Positions 44,440-53,772 of a DNA stretch of 64,000 nt are shown here, in pieces. The notes beneath the pieces are model-generated. The model had not been told where the DNA came from and did not search any database. It saw nothing but the letters and a program-made list of their open reading frames with translations. The stretch comes from Aspidiotus rigidus (Eukaryota; Arthropoda; Insecta; Hemiptera; Diaspididae), in assembly GCA_035079385.1 (NCBI GenBank), contig JAVHKY010000053.1:1488001-1552000 (forward strand), given 5' to 3'. Position numbers and translations under genes: made by a program. Position 1 is the stretch's first letter; each line of letters opens with the position of its first letter.

Positions 44440-46285
44440 CAAAACGGGAGGCTCTAACAAGCGATTAATCTAAGAGCATTAGCTTGTTCCGTCTTCCAAT
44501 TACAAGCTTGTACAGTGGTCGAAATCGCCGAAGAGCGTCCCAATTCAATCTACTTTCCTCTAACTTTTTTTGTCGATATTCCAAATTTTTGTCAGAATTC
44601 CGTAACAATTTTCGACACTTATTCGCCGAAGAAAATACGCCCGTTCATTACACACGATAAGAAGCAGTTTTTCAAATAGGATACAAAGACGAAAAATTAT
44701 ATATTTTTCTTGGCAGAATTTGCTCAATGAAGAATGTAACCCACGATTCATCCGCACCTACACAACTTACCGCTATAAGGATAGGTAAAAATCACGTTGG
44801 GACTGAAAATTGCGAGGAGACCTTCACTCGGCCCTTTACGCTGAACAGACATGTTATTAATAGATTTACGTGTATTCACAAATAAAAATGCAATTTTTCA
44901 ATCATATAAAGTACTAGTATTTTTAAACATCCGTTCTATACTCGTTTTCCGTGTCATCGCGTTCGGTGCAGCTTCAATAAATATTAAATGTAGCAAGCGC
45001 CTCATATTTTGTCCGTAAAAAAAGAATTGGATGCCTTCCAATAAAAGAAGTCTAATAAAGTGAGGAGCGAATTGTAACGAAACGGAAATAAGTCTATCGA
45101 TTTCGATGGTCTTAATAAATTGAATGCAGCTTGCCAGCGAAGATAATATATTGTTACTCTGGGTTAGGAGCTATACGAACGCGATTCCAGATTCTTCGGC
45201 AAAAAATTTTTGAGGTCACGCACCCGGCGGAAGGGGAGAGAATAAGAAAAATGGCGCTAACTGAAAATGGAAACGTTAAATTAGCGAATGAAATCTAAAA
45301 CGAGTATATTAAAATTTCGCGAATTAGTTCATCCTTCGACGGCTGATGAGTAACGAAGAAATATACAGGTGAAACAAAGTTAATTAAGGCAACCGCATTA
45401 GAATTACGAAACGCGAGAGAACCTTCGAGTCGTACAGGAACTTCTCAACGTGCGTAAAAAACACATTCAATTTTAATCATTTTGGGACCACGCTTCACGT
45501 AAGCATTTACTATGAACTTCTGCGCGAAGTCACGAAGTCTTTCTCTATGGCTGAGGCTCTTTAGAATGTGAAATATTTCTTATAGAAAGCCGAAGTCAGC
45601 ATATTCGGTATCCAACTTCTGCATCGCGATGAACGTTCTTATCTATGGAGGAGAAATGTGGCGAATGCACGAGTCTTTAATATTGTATAACATTCACTTC
45701 ATGTTTGTGCAATGCGACGCCAAATATTTGATTACCAACCCCGCCTCTATCCGAAGATCATTACTAACTATGAAAAGTCGGTCTACATCTTCGTTCTACA
45801 CAGATAACCCATTAGTCTGAGTGCACTATCAAAGCGATCTAGGTTAAATAGAAGCGAGAAAGAAAAAATTGCGGACAAATTCTCAAAAAAAAAAAAGTGC
45901 CCAGAATGTTTCATCTCGTTTGTCGCGTGATTCTCGAAAATAAGTGCCCCGAATGTTTCATCTTGTTTGTCGATGATATAATAATAACAACAAATTAAAA
46001 ATTATGTTAACATATACATTCACAATGTACATGTACAATCCAACAACTTTTTGTCATAACTGATAAATAGGAACACAATAATACAGATATGCCAATACAT
46101 TCTAAATATGCGACATGCTTCTTTTCTAAGTAATAGCCATTCTCTGTTTGCGAATGAAGCACATATTTCTTAAGATATGTGCCCCATGGTATGCATACTG
46201 AATAAGATCTATTCTTGCGCATAGCCTCGACTTTCCCTTTCTGCCATATTGAAGTAGGATCTTATAACCTTTGGTAGGATGTGTG
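44440..46285. other. unassigned sequence
   Basis: 44.5-45.85 kb looks single-copy with frequent CG dinucleotides. A short direct repeat, 'gtgcccngaatgtttcatct', occurs at 45,897 and 45,945. No gene is recognised. Confidence 0.4.
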
Positions 46286-46289
46286 CTTC

Positions 46290-47030
46290 AGAATTGTAGG
46301 AAGATTCTGAACAGTCTGCCTCTCAGCAATTTTTGCTGGCGAACAGTGTTTCTCTTTCAACAAAGTTGTAGCCATCAGTACTCAGTAGACAGGTTTGTAG
46401 AATGCATCCAAAAAACAGTTTAGCCGGAGAAAATCCATGGATTGAAGTGGCATGTCACAATGCTGTAGAAACCTTCAGATGATTTCGATGAGATGATTGA
46501 TTTGGCAATATCAACACCCTTTTCAGCGAAACCATTAATTGCGAATATTTTGAAGTAGTAATTGGTTCCAAATTACAGTCCCAGGAGAATTTCATGTACC
46601 CAAGACTGTTATAGGATATATCATCACTAACAACTTGATCTGGATTATCAAAATAATTGAGGACTGTGAAGTTAATTGCCCCTATATAAAGAAAGCGTCA
46701 TATATCTCAAAATAAGGTTTCTTCTCAAAACTGAGAAGATCTGAACGGGCGTTAAGGAATTGGCTACAGCTGCAGTGGTTCTTGACAAATTTGATTCTGG
46801 ACTTGTTGACGCGGCATATACGGGCGTAGTTAACCACAAATCGCTCAACATTCACTGACATACCAAGCCAAAATACTGATTGGCAGCCCTCATTCCAACT
46901 ATTCCTGAATGAACAACAAGCAAAACCTTTAAAATTTGATCCCGTAAAGACGCAGGGACCACTAGTCGATTGTTGAAGAATACTAGGCCTCCGCCAGTAG
47001 TAGTACGATATTTCACAGCATTTCATTTCT
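46290..47030 (-). pseudogene. Ty3/gypsy retrotransposon integrase, decayed
   Basis: Reading the minus strand from 47,030 downward: GGGLVFFNNRLVVPASLRDQ, ILKVLLVVHSGIVGMRAA, then after a shift PGMSVNVERFV and YARICRVNKS. This is the H-H-C-C zinc-binding domain order of Ty3/gypsy integrases ('gll..n.rlVvP..LR..il..lH.gH.Gi...k.........WpGm...ie..v..C..C...k'). Further down, NGFAEKGVDIAK and STALHATSIHGFSPAKLFFG match the end of the catalytic core ('snGlaErav...k', 'yrntp..g.sPaqLl.gR'). Stops and frameshifts are frequent. The RT and RNase H of the same element lie at 50,040-51,960, displaced by later insertions. Confidence 0.75.
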
Positions 47031-47039
47031 TCAAATCAG

Positions 47040-47400
47040 TACACATGTTATTTTGAGTGTTCTAAAATATCCATCAAATTTACAAAAATCACCGAGCCAA
47101 CAGGAATTCTTTGGTCTTCTAAATGTCTGTTGGTCTCCTAATTTTTGTAAATTTGATGGGAAATATTTTGAGTTCCCCAAGGAAAAGGAGATTCCGATTT
47201 GTTCCCTCTTGGGTTCACTTATTTCAGAGTTATTCGTGTCTACATTTGAAAGGCCAGGTGTTTTTAGGTACGTGGACGACGTTTTTTTATGTGCGTCGAC
47301 CGGTCCTGTGGACCTCCTGAGTGAGTTCCTTACATATTTAAATAGCCAATACCCTTCCATAAAATTTACTCTGGAAATCGGTGGCTCATCATACGTGCCG
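47040..47400 (+). pseudogene. Penelope-like RT fragment with inverted 5' end (upstream partial copy)
   Basis: From about 47,110 the plus strand reads LNVCWSPNFCKFDGKYFEF, then GVFRYVDDVFLCASTG and FLTYLNSQYPSIKFTLEIGG. This is the RT stretch around motif C (YVDD) that the main copy carries at 48,310-48,620. Immediately upstream, 47,064-47,089 is an inverted copy of 47,140-47,169 and on the minus strand encodes CWLGDFCKFDGYF, the same segment. An inverted 5' piece and a partial copy placed head-to-tail before a longer copy are known habits of Penelope-like elements. The fragment joins the next copy at about 47,395. Confidence 0.8.
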
Positions 47401-49463
47401 CGATTTTGAGGCTAACCTCAAGGCTAAGAAAAATGAAAAAATGTCCTCCCTTTTAGCCTCCAAGGCTACATCTTTCAAGGGTGATGTTATAGATGCTGGT
47501 GTTCAAAAATTTCAGCCTCGCATCATAAATTGCAGTCGTATAGAATTCACTCGCGACGAGACTACTCTGTTGGAGAAAGGTTTGAAGTTTAGCCCCCCCC
47601 CCCAATAATGCCGACGCCCTTGCGAGCGTCGTCGCTGACTTAGCTGTCAAGATCGGTCCCAGAGTTAATACTCAAAAAACGTGTGCTGATTTGGTCCGTA
47701 ACACTCCACTTCCGTGCATGAATGGCACTGTGAGCTTAAGGAGGAGGATTCATGGCTCACGAAGACTGATAAAGGGAATTCTATGGTCGTTATGGAAAAG
47801 TCTACCTACGTTACCAAAGTTGAAGAAGTGCTTCACCAGTGTAGGACCATTGAAAATACTGACTTCAATTTCTCTAAGTACGTTAAAGAGGTTAGGAAGG
47901 TTATTAATGGGAGTTCTGTCCTAATAAGCAAACCCTCGACTAAAAAATGCCTGCTTGAACCGAATCCGGTGCCCCCCCCCCTCCTCTATGGGCTGCCTAA
48001 GATACACAAAAAGGATACTCCGATGCGTCCTGTTGTGTCTTATGTCTCCTCCCCCGCTTACTCTCTCGCTAAATACTTGGATAGATGGTTTAAATCTCGC
48101 ATTGAGTACGAGTCTACTTACTCGATTAAAAATTCTGTTTCCTTAGCCGATAAACTTAAAGACCATTTACTTCCTCCGGGTACCGCTCTATGCCCTTTTG
48201 ACGTTGTCGGCCTGTTCCCCAACATACCGAAAACTGTCGCCATGCAACATATGGGTGACCTCCTCGTTCGTTTTAATACTCCTCATTAAGAGTTGCAAGA
48301 AGTCTTTAATTTACTTAATGTATGTTGGTCCCCTAATTTTTGCAAGTTTAATGGGAAATTCTACGAGTTCCCAGAAGAGGTTGGCATTCCTATCGGATCC
48401 CCTTTGGGTTCCCGTGTCGGAGATCTTCATGTCCAAATTTGAGGCTGACCTCTTCACTTCAGGCCAAGTATTCCTGGATTACGTCCATTATTGGTACAGG
48501 TATGTAGATGACGTTCTATATGCGTGGACCGGTCCCCAAGATCTCCTTAATGAGTTTCTTCAGTATCTTAACGTTCAATATCCCTCCATCAAATTTACCC
48601 TAGAGGTTGGAGGTTCAAATATTAACTTCTTGGATCTCACCATCTCAGTTAGAGATGGAGTCCACGAGTTTTCAATATATAGAAAAGATACTTCGACCGA
48701 CATTGTCGTCCACGGCTCGTCATTCTGCCCTGTTTTTCAAAAGTTCGCGGCGTTTAATAGCTTTATTCATCGGCTAACCCGCATCCCGCTGAACCAGGCA
48801 GCTTTCCGAAAAGAACTCAATATTATAAAATACTTGGCTAGAGTGAATGAAGTCAACGTGGACATTGACCTTATGGTCCGGAGGAAGATCACGCGGAATC
48901 GCCTTGATTCAACTACCTCCCTCCCCCGCGACTCTTCTGTCGATAGTAGGACCCGTTTCATTAAACTCCCCTTCTTGGATAAATTTTCTTCGAAATTGAG
49001 TCGCGCCCTCCACCCCTTCGGTTTCCGTCCGGTGTTTTATAATCCTACCACGGTAAAAGGGCTACTATTCAGGTCAAAGGACCCTATCCCGCCCCTTGAA
49101 AAGAGCTGAGTTTATAGCATAGCTTGCAGGGACTGTAATGGGATGTATGTAGGCGAGACTAGTCGTCAAATTAAAATTAGAGTGGCTGAACACCTAAAAG
49201 ATTGGGAAAAAAGGCACTTGGGCGAATCCGCATTTGCTGACCACCTTGTAACTAGTGGTCATGGTTTCAGGGAGGGGTCAGAAACCCTCCTCCACAGAGA
49301 GGAGGCTTACTTCAAACGCCGTGCTCTGGAAAACATTGAAATTATTCGTCATCTTAATAGCGATGATATAAATCTACTCAACAGGTACATTCCGGACGAG
49401 GGGTTGGTCGAGCTAGTTTATGAGTATGACTCACAGTCTCATACTTCGCTAGTTCAATCATGA
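47381..49463 (+). pseudogene. Penelope-like retroelement pol (RT + GIY-YIG), near complete
   Basis: N-terminal part: NCSRIEFTRDETTLLEKGLK and FSPPP, then after a shift at a C-tract (about 47,590) NNADALASVVADLAVKIG, and after another shift WLTKTDKGNSMVVMEKSTY. RT: LLYGLPKIHKKDTPMRPVVS, motif A PFDVVGLFPNIPK (catalytic Asp), motif B GIPIGSPLGS, motif C YRYVDDVLYAWTG, then YPSIKFTLEVGG and NINFLDLTI. C-terminus: VYSIACRDCNGMYVGET plus RQIKIRVAEH, the GIY-YIG nuclease with its C-x2-C insertion. Breaks: at least two frameshifts before 47,740, TAA at 48,287-48,289, a frameshift near 48,410, and TGA at 49,107-49,109 replacing the Gly before VYSIAC. RT motifs and nuclease core are otherwise intact, suggesting fairly recent decay. 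It sits inside the minus-strand gypsy pol. Confidence 0.9.
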
Positions 49464-49770
49464 TTTCTTCTCCTCCGTCGTTGTGATTGTTCTCTTTTCC
49501 CATCTCGTCGAGTCGCTTTTTATCTATGCTTGAGAATGGTTGTTTAACCGAAAGCGCGCTCGCGGCTTCCTTGATTTTTATTTTCTGCGGTTCTTGCAAA
49601 TTGCCCTCCAGTTTACTTTTTCAAGTATTGTGGAGCTTTTCTTCCCTTTGTCACTCTTGAATTTTATTTTACTGTTTATTCATCGTTTTCCTCGATTAAT
49701 TGTGAGTTTTATTTTTAGCTGTTCATTAAATTTTTTTGCTGTAAATCACTTAATTATTCTGCTTTGATTA
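49464..49770 (+). other. 3' untranslated region of the Penelope-like element
   Basis: T-rich noncoding sequence between the GIY-YIG stop and the MITE at 49,773. No poly-A tail or obvious terminal repeat can be fixed, so the element's exact end is uncertain. Confidence 0.5.
49520..49560 (+). ncRNA. degenerate hammerhead-like motif in Penelope-like 3' region
   Basis: CTTGAGA (49,529-49,535) is followed by a 4-bp stem GGTT-GTTT-AACC (49,538-49,549) and GAAA (49,550-49,553) then GC. A minimal hammerhead has CUGANGA, stem II, GAAA; here the first box is CTTGAGA rather than CTGANGA. Hammerhead motifs with short stems are a known feature of Penelope-like terminal regions, and the position ~65 nt after the GIY-YIG stop fits. 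Activity is not implied. Confidence 0.35.
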
Positions 49771-49772
49771 CA

Positions 49773-50005
49773 CACTGAAAAAAATCTCTACAGTTTAAAT
49801 GACTATAAATATAGTTCTGGCGCTCCGCTCGCAAAAAATGGTCAATTTTACTATAAAAAATAGTAAATATTACTAAATTTTATCAATGTTACAACTTTTT
49901 TTAGTAAGTTGAACTATTTTTTGTAGTCAATTTGACCATTTTTTGCAGAGCAGAGCACCGGAACTATAATCAGTAGTCATTTTAACTATTTTTTTTTTCT
50001 CAATG
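49773..50005. mobile_element. foldback MITE, CACTGAAAAA ends
   Basis: A 233-bp foldback. The left arm has 'atgactataaatatagttct', 'ggcgctccgctc' and 'gcaaaaaatggtcaatttta'; the right arm has their inverse with few mismatches. The ends are CACTGAAAAAAA and TTTTTTTCTCAATG. The terminal CACTGA and the A/T-run arms resemble the element at 3,173-3,368. No target duplication is convincing. It lies exactly between the Penelope-like element and the gypsy RT. Confidence 0.82.
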
Positions 50006-50039
50006 CATCTAATTTGTGACGTGTTAACCTTCCTTTTTG

Positions 50040-50490
50040 CTGTGCTATTAATTCCAACCCATATCATACTGACTTACGTGTAGCACTGGATTTGAACTGA
50101 GAACTTTCTTCAATGCTTGAAATTTAGCATTGTGATCAGGAATCTATTCTAATGGAACATCATTACAGGCCAGCATTTGCAGGTGGTGTGTACAAGATAT
50201 TGCCTCTTCAATAAATGGTAAAACATACTTAATAAGACCTAAAAATTGGAAAACAGCTTTCTTTCCCTCGAAGTTCAGGTGTTTCACAGATTGCTTCAAT
50301 ACACTCTGGATTGATCCTAACTGTATTCTCGGAAATAATTACACCTAAAAATTTCACTTGATCCTGTCTAAATTGCATCTTCTTTAAATTGAATTTAATA
50401 TTAAATTCTTTAGCTCTCTAGAATACTTTAGCAAGTGCTTTCTTCACTGTCTGTCACAGTAGTTATAATTAAATCATCAAAATAGGGATA
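50040..50490 (-). pseudogene. Ty3/gypsy RT motif C, thumb and RNase H start
   Basis: The minus strand reads YFDDLIITTVTDSEEST (motif C with the two catalytic Asp), RAKEFNIKFNLKKMQF, QVKFLGVIISENTVRINPE, CIEAICETPELRGK, and then FQALKKVLSSNPVLH. This follows the Ty3/gypsy order YlDDilI, 'kfnkeKC.f....v.yLGhiis..Gi.pdp.K..aI', 'l..fLG...yy..fi', 'F..lK..l.s.pvL' (start of RNase H). Stops in CKVF* and elsewhere show decay. The RNase H remainder is replaced by the MITE and the Penelope-like element; integrase follows at 47,030. Confidence 0.82.
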
Positions 50491-50499
50491 AGAAACTCA

Positions 50500-50880
50500 C
50501 GGGTTCTTTAACGGAGTTGAACGAAGGGTGGCAGGAAATCTGTTTTATGGGGCACGGACTTGGAAACTCATACGATACAAGCGAATTGGCACTGAAGAAA
50601 ACTGATTAATGACGTCATCAAATTGTGACGTCACAGTTTGGAGATACATAACATGATAGGAGGGGACTTGGAAAAACTACCGGATTCTTCAACGGTGTTG
50701 AACGAGCGTTGGCTCGGAACTTGTTTTATGGAGCACGCGGGATCAAAATGTAGATTGTGACGTCACAAGGCTGATCTATGACGTCATCAAATTGTGACGT
50801 CACAGACCCGAACTTTGGGACTGTATGTGATAGGAAGGTGACTTGGAAAAGTTTCGACCTCCAAAATCTCAATTTTTTTA
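50500..50880. repeat. TGACGTCA-pair dispersed repeat, copies 3 and 4 in tandem
   Basis: Copy 3 starts 'gggttctttaacggagttga' (50,500) and copy 4 'ggattcttcaacggtgttga' (50,682). Both continue 'cttgttttatggrgcacg', then TGACGTCA pairs (50,610/50,626; 50,758, 50,779/50,795) and 'gataggaggggacttggaaa'. Together they interrupt the gypsy RT between motif A and motif C. Confidence 0.85.
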
Positions 50881-51289
50881 ATAAAAATATCTGAAGCAGA
50901 TAGAGACCAAAACATAGGCGCTTCTTATGGTAACGCCTAAATGGTGTTTGAGACTTGGTATAGAGCAGGGATGCGCAGCTAAAGCCGTTATTGGCTCAAG
51001 TTTAAGCTTGAACTCTTGAATAAGCAGATTTTTTCTGGTTTAAAAAATTTTCTTCTTAAACTCTTGTTTTGACCATTTTTAGGAAGCCAAAAGACAGCCA
51101 ATGAATTTTGAGATATTAGCTTTCCAGCGAAAAACCAGCCGTTAGAAAATATTGATTGTTTACATGTAAGATTAAGCTATTCTAATCAAGTTAAAGTTTT
51201 AAGCCATTATTTTGCCCCATTTTGAAAAAGCTGAAAAGCAGGTAATGAATTTATTGGAATTGGCTGTCAGCCAAAAGCTGAAGTTTAGG
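50881..51289. other. unassigned insert within the gypsy RT
   Basis: Contains loose internal repeats ('agccaatgaattttgagata' and 'gcaggtaatgaatttattgg' with 'ttgacc' or 'tgcccc' contexts) but no recognisable coding sequence. RT motif B would be expected in this interval and I cannot find it. Confidence 0.4.
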
Positions 51290-51370
51290 CCTGGTACAGA
51301 GTGATGATTTCTCATCAAGTTTGACCCGCCAAAAACCTTCTTGTAAATCCAGAACAGAAAAATTGACTGC
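51290..51370 (-). pseudogene. Ty3/gypsy RT motif A fragment
   Basis: The minus strand reads FSVLDLQEGFWRVKLDEKSS. This is the motif A region of Ty3/gypsy RT ('fSvlDl..Gywqi.lde.s...T') with the catalytic Asp present. It belongs to the same minus-strand element as the fragments on either side. Confidence 0.85.
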
Positions 51371-51376
51371 AATGGC

Positions 51377-51652
51377 AGCGGGAAACCCGCTGTCCCGAGT
51401 CTCCTAGAGCCTGAAGTTCCAAGTCCTGAAAATCATAACGTGACAACTTGAACGCGCTGCAATTTCAAGGAAGCCGTCGTCTTTCCAAGTCTCCCTCCTA
51501 TCATATATAGCCCGGAGGTAGGAATTTTTCCAAGTCCCCCTCCTCTCCGTGACGTCATCAACCTCGTGACGTCGTCAACTTCGCTCGTGCCTGCGCTCGC
51601 GGACGAAAATTTCCTGAAAGTACCCCAACAAAAGGGATAGCGGGTTCCCCGC
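51377..51652. mobile_element. 276-bp element with palindromic terminal inverted repeats
   Basis: The left end AGCGGGAAACCCGCTGTCCC and the right end GGGATAGCGGGTTCCCCGCT are inverted repeats (two mismatches), and each terminus is itself a hairpin (AGCGGG..CCCGCT). The interior carries a 'ctatcatatatagcccggag' module and TGACGTCATCAACCTCGTGA (51,550-51,569). It splits the gypsy RT between fingers and motif A, so the boundaries are supported independently by where coding sequence stops and restarts. The same right end occurs at 9,306 and 39,612. Confidence 0.75.
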
Positions 51653-51664
51653 TGATATTGTTTC

Positions 51665-51960
51665 TAACCTGGTAATTGTCTCAAATGATCAGGGATTGTT
51701 GGCAGGGTCTGATTGTTCGAATTGGATATTTCGGAATGACCAGCGCAGCATTCTTATCAGTCGGATTCAGGCATATTTGAAGATCATTGTTCCTGTTGTA
51801 TTTTTCTGTAGCAATCGTATTCAATACCCATTCTGTGGGTTATGATCAAGTTTAACAATTTCATTCAATGTTTTCTTAATGCCGAAAACGTTGCTTACAA
51901 GCTATCACTAGCTTACACTTTGACTTGAACATCAATTTGCAAGTACAAGTACCTGTCATC
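51665..51960 (-). pseudogene. Ty3/gypsy RT N-terminal (fingers) fragment
   Basis: The minus strand, from high to low coordinate with shifts, reads LQIDVQVKV, TFSALRKTLNEIVKLDHNPQ, then NDLQICLNPTDKNAALVIPK with YPIRTI. This matches the Ty3/gypsy entry to RT: '.i.l...v.Pv......vP..lr..l..el..l...g.i', 'g.lRiclDpt.LN.ai.....yPlptie'. It stops where the hairpin-ended element at 51,377-51,652 begins. Confidence 0.75.
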
Positions 51961-53741
51961 TCACCCAGACCCCCAAATGCAAATAATAATACGCCAATAC
52001 ATACAATGTTGCCTAAATATGCAACACCGAGTGTCTCAGGATCCAAGAAAAAAATCGTCCTTCACCGAAGGACTTGATAAAAAGAAAAAAAAGAGAGACA
52101 ACGGATGCGGGAGATCGATAAATTTCCACAAAATAAAAACTATCAAACAAAGCTACCGACCCCTGCTAATATACAAATGAAGACCGACCAGATTTATGGC
52201 GGCTGACGAAATCCGGAGGATTAGTTAGTACTTCTGAAGTTGACTTTTACGGATCGAGTCGTTCTAAAATTTTATTTGGCTGCAGGCCATTCCACCACGA
52301 AAACGCGCGCGACACACGAACAGGCCTTCATTACTCCGAGAGAAGCAAATTCTTTTGCATCGGACATTTTCTACGAACACCAAAATAATAAAACGATGCG
52401 AAACAAAATATACGACGATTTTTATCGTACATTACAAATTCATTCACACAGCAGTCGTCACACACCGTGCAGACTTCAAAGTTATCCGGTCAATACACGA
52501 TAAACCACCCTGAGACATTGTAACCGACGGAACCTCCATAAAAATTTAAAATCGCTAAAAAACTACACATTTTATGAAAAGTATTCTACAAATTCTCTCG
52601 CTGAACTAGAGCGCATAAAATTAGGGTCACGAGCGATCGAGACGAAGGCTGCTTGTTTTTCTGCAACTAAATAACCACACACTTTTGCGCTTCTGAATTT
52701 CAATCGCGTCCTAATGTACATGCAAATATTTTAATGGAAAATTTTTAACATATTCTGAAAACACATGTAATAATATGATGTAAGATCGGGCTAGAATTTT
52801 ACAGCTCCCTCGACTTCCTTGCTCTCTATATCAACTATTTTGAATAAGCATCATACTATCACTTGATCATTAGCACTTTTATGAAGCTATCTTACAGTGG
52901 GAATCAATGAAACACCTGTTGATTCTTCAAAGTCGATAAATCATTTTATCGCGGTATGATTTAGAAATTCGTAATGCAACTACAATCTTTGTCACCATAT
53001 ACTCGTACTGGTTTTCAGGATACTGCAAGCGAACTTTGGAATGCTTTTTTTGCACCATTCTAACATTTTTTTCCTCTGATACTGTCAATTTATACACTTC
53101 TCGTTCCTTGTTCAATATTTTTATTAAATTAACTTGTTCAGCATCTACATTATTTGCACGTGTCAAGTATGCAAAGCCAGGGGAAATATTTCAACATCTT
53201 TCTTCTTCCAAGTCGTACCATGGAAAATCATTTCGAAGTTTGTCAAATGAGAACTGAATAAACAACATTCCTCTAGACGCGAAACGCAATACCTCGAATT
53301 AATAAGTGTTTCGATAAATCTAAAACGTTTCGCAGCATTATGTTAAAAATTTTTCATTTCTATAGAAAATGTGGTAAGAGGTCGCGGAGGACCCCGATGA
53401 CAGAGTCTACAGTCATTAGACTCTCTAATGGTTGCGGGGTACAGGTAAATAACTGCTTGAAATACTCGCACGAAAATGACTCACACACGAGGTACCATCG
53501 AAATGAGTGTTTGAACACTAAAATAGGGCAAATGAAAATTTAATTTGTTATAAAAATCGACTGTTGTGACAGAATCTTACACGTCTGTTTCTGGTCTAAC
53601 AGCTTTCCCCCCATTCTTGTCGTAAACTCGGATAATTAATTTCCCTTCCTATAATTGTCGGTGTAGTTGCGTTCTTTTTGTCCCGTACTCCTGTCAACGT
53701 TACGCAGAAGAATTTATAATTGAAAAGGCTTTTCTCGAGTT

Positions 53742-53772
<31 letters not shown>

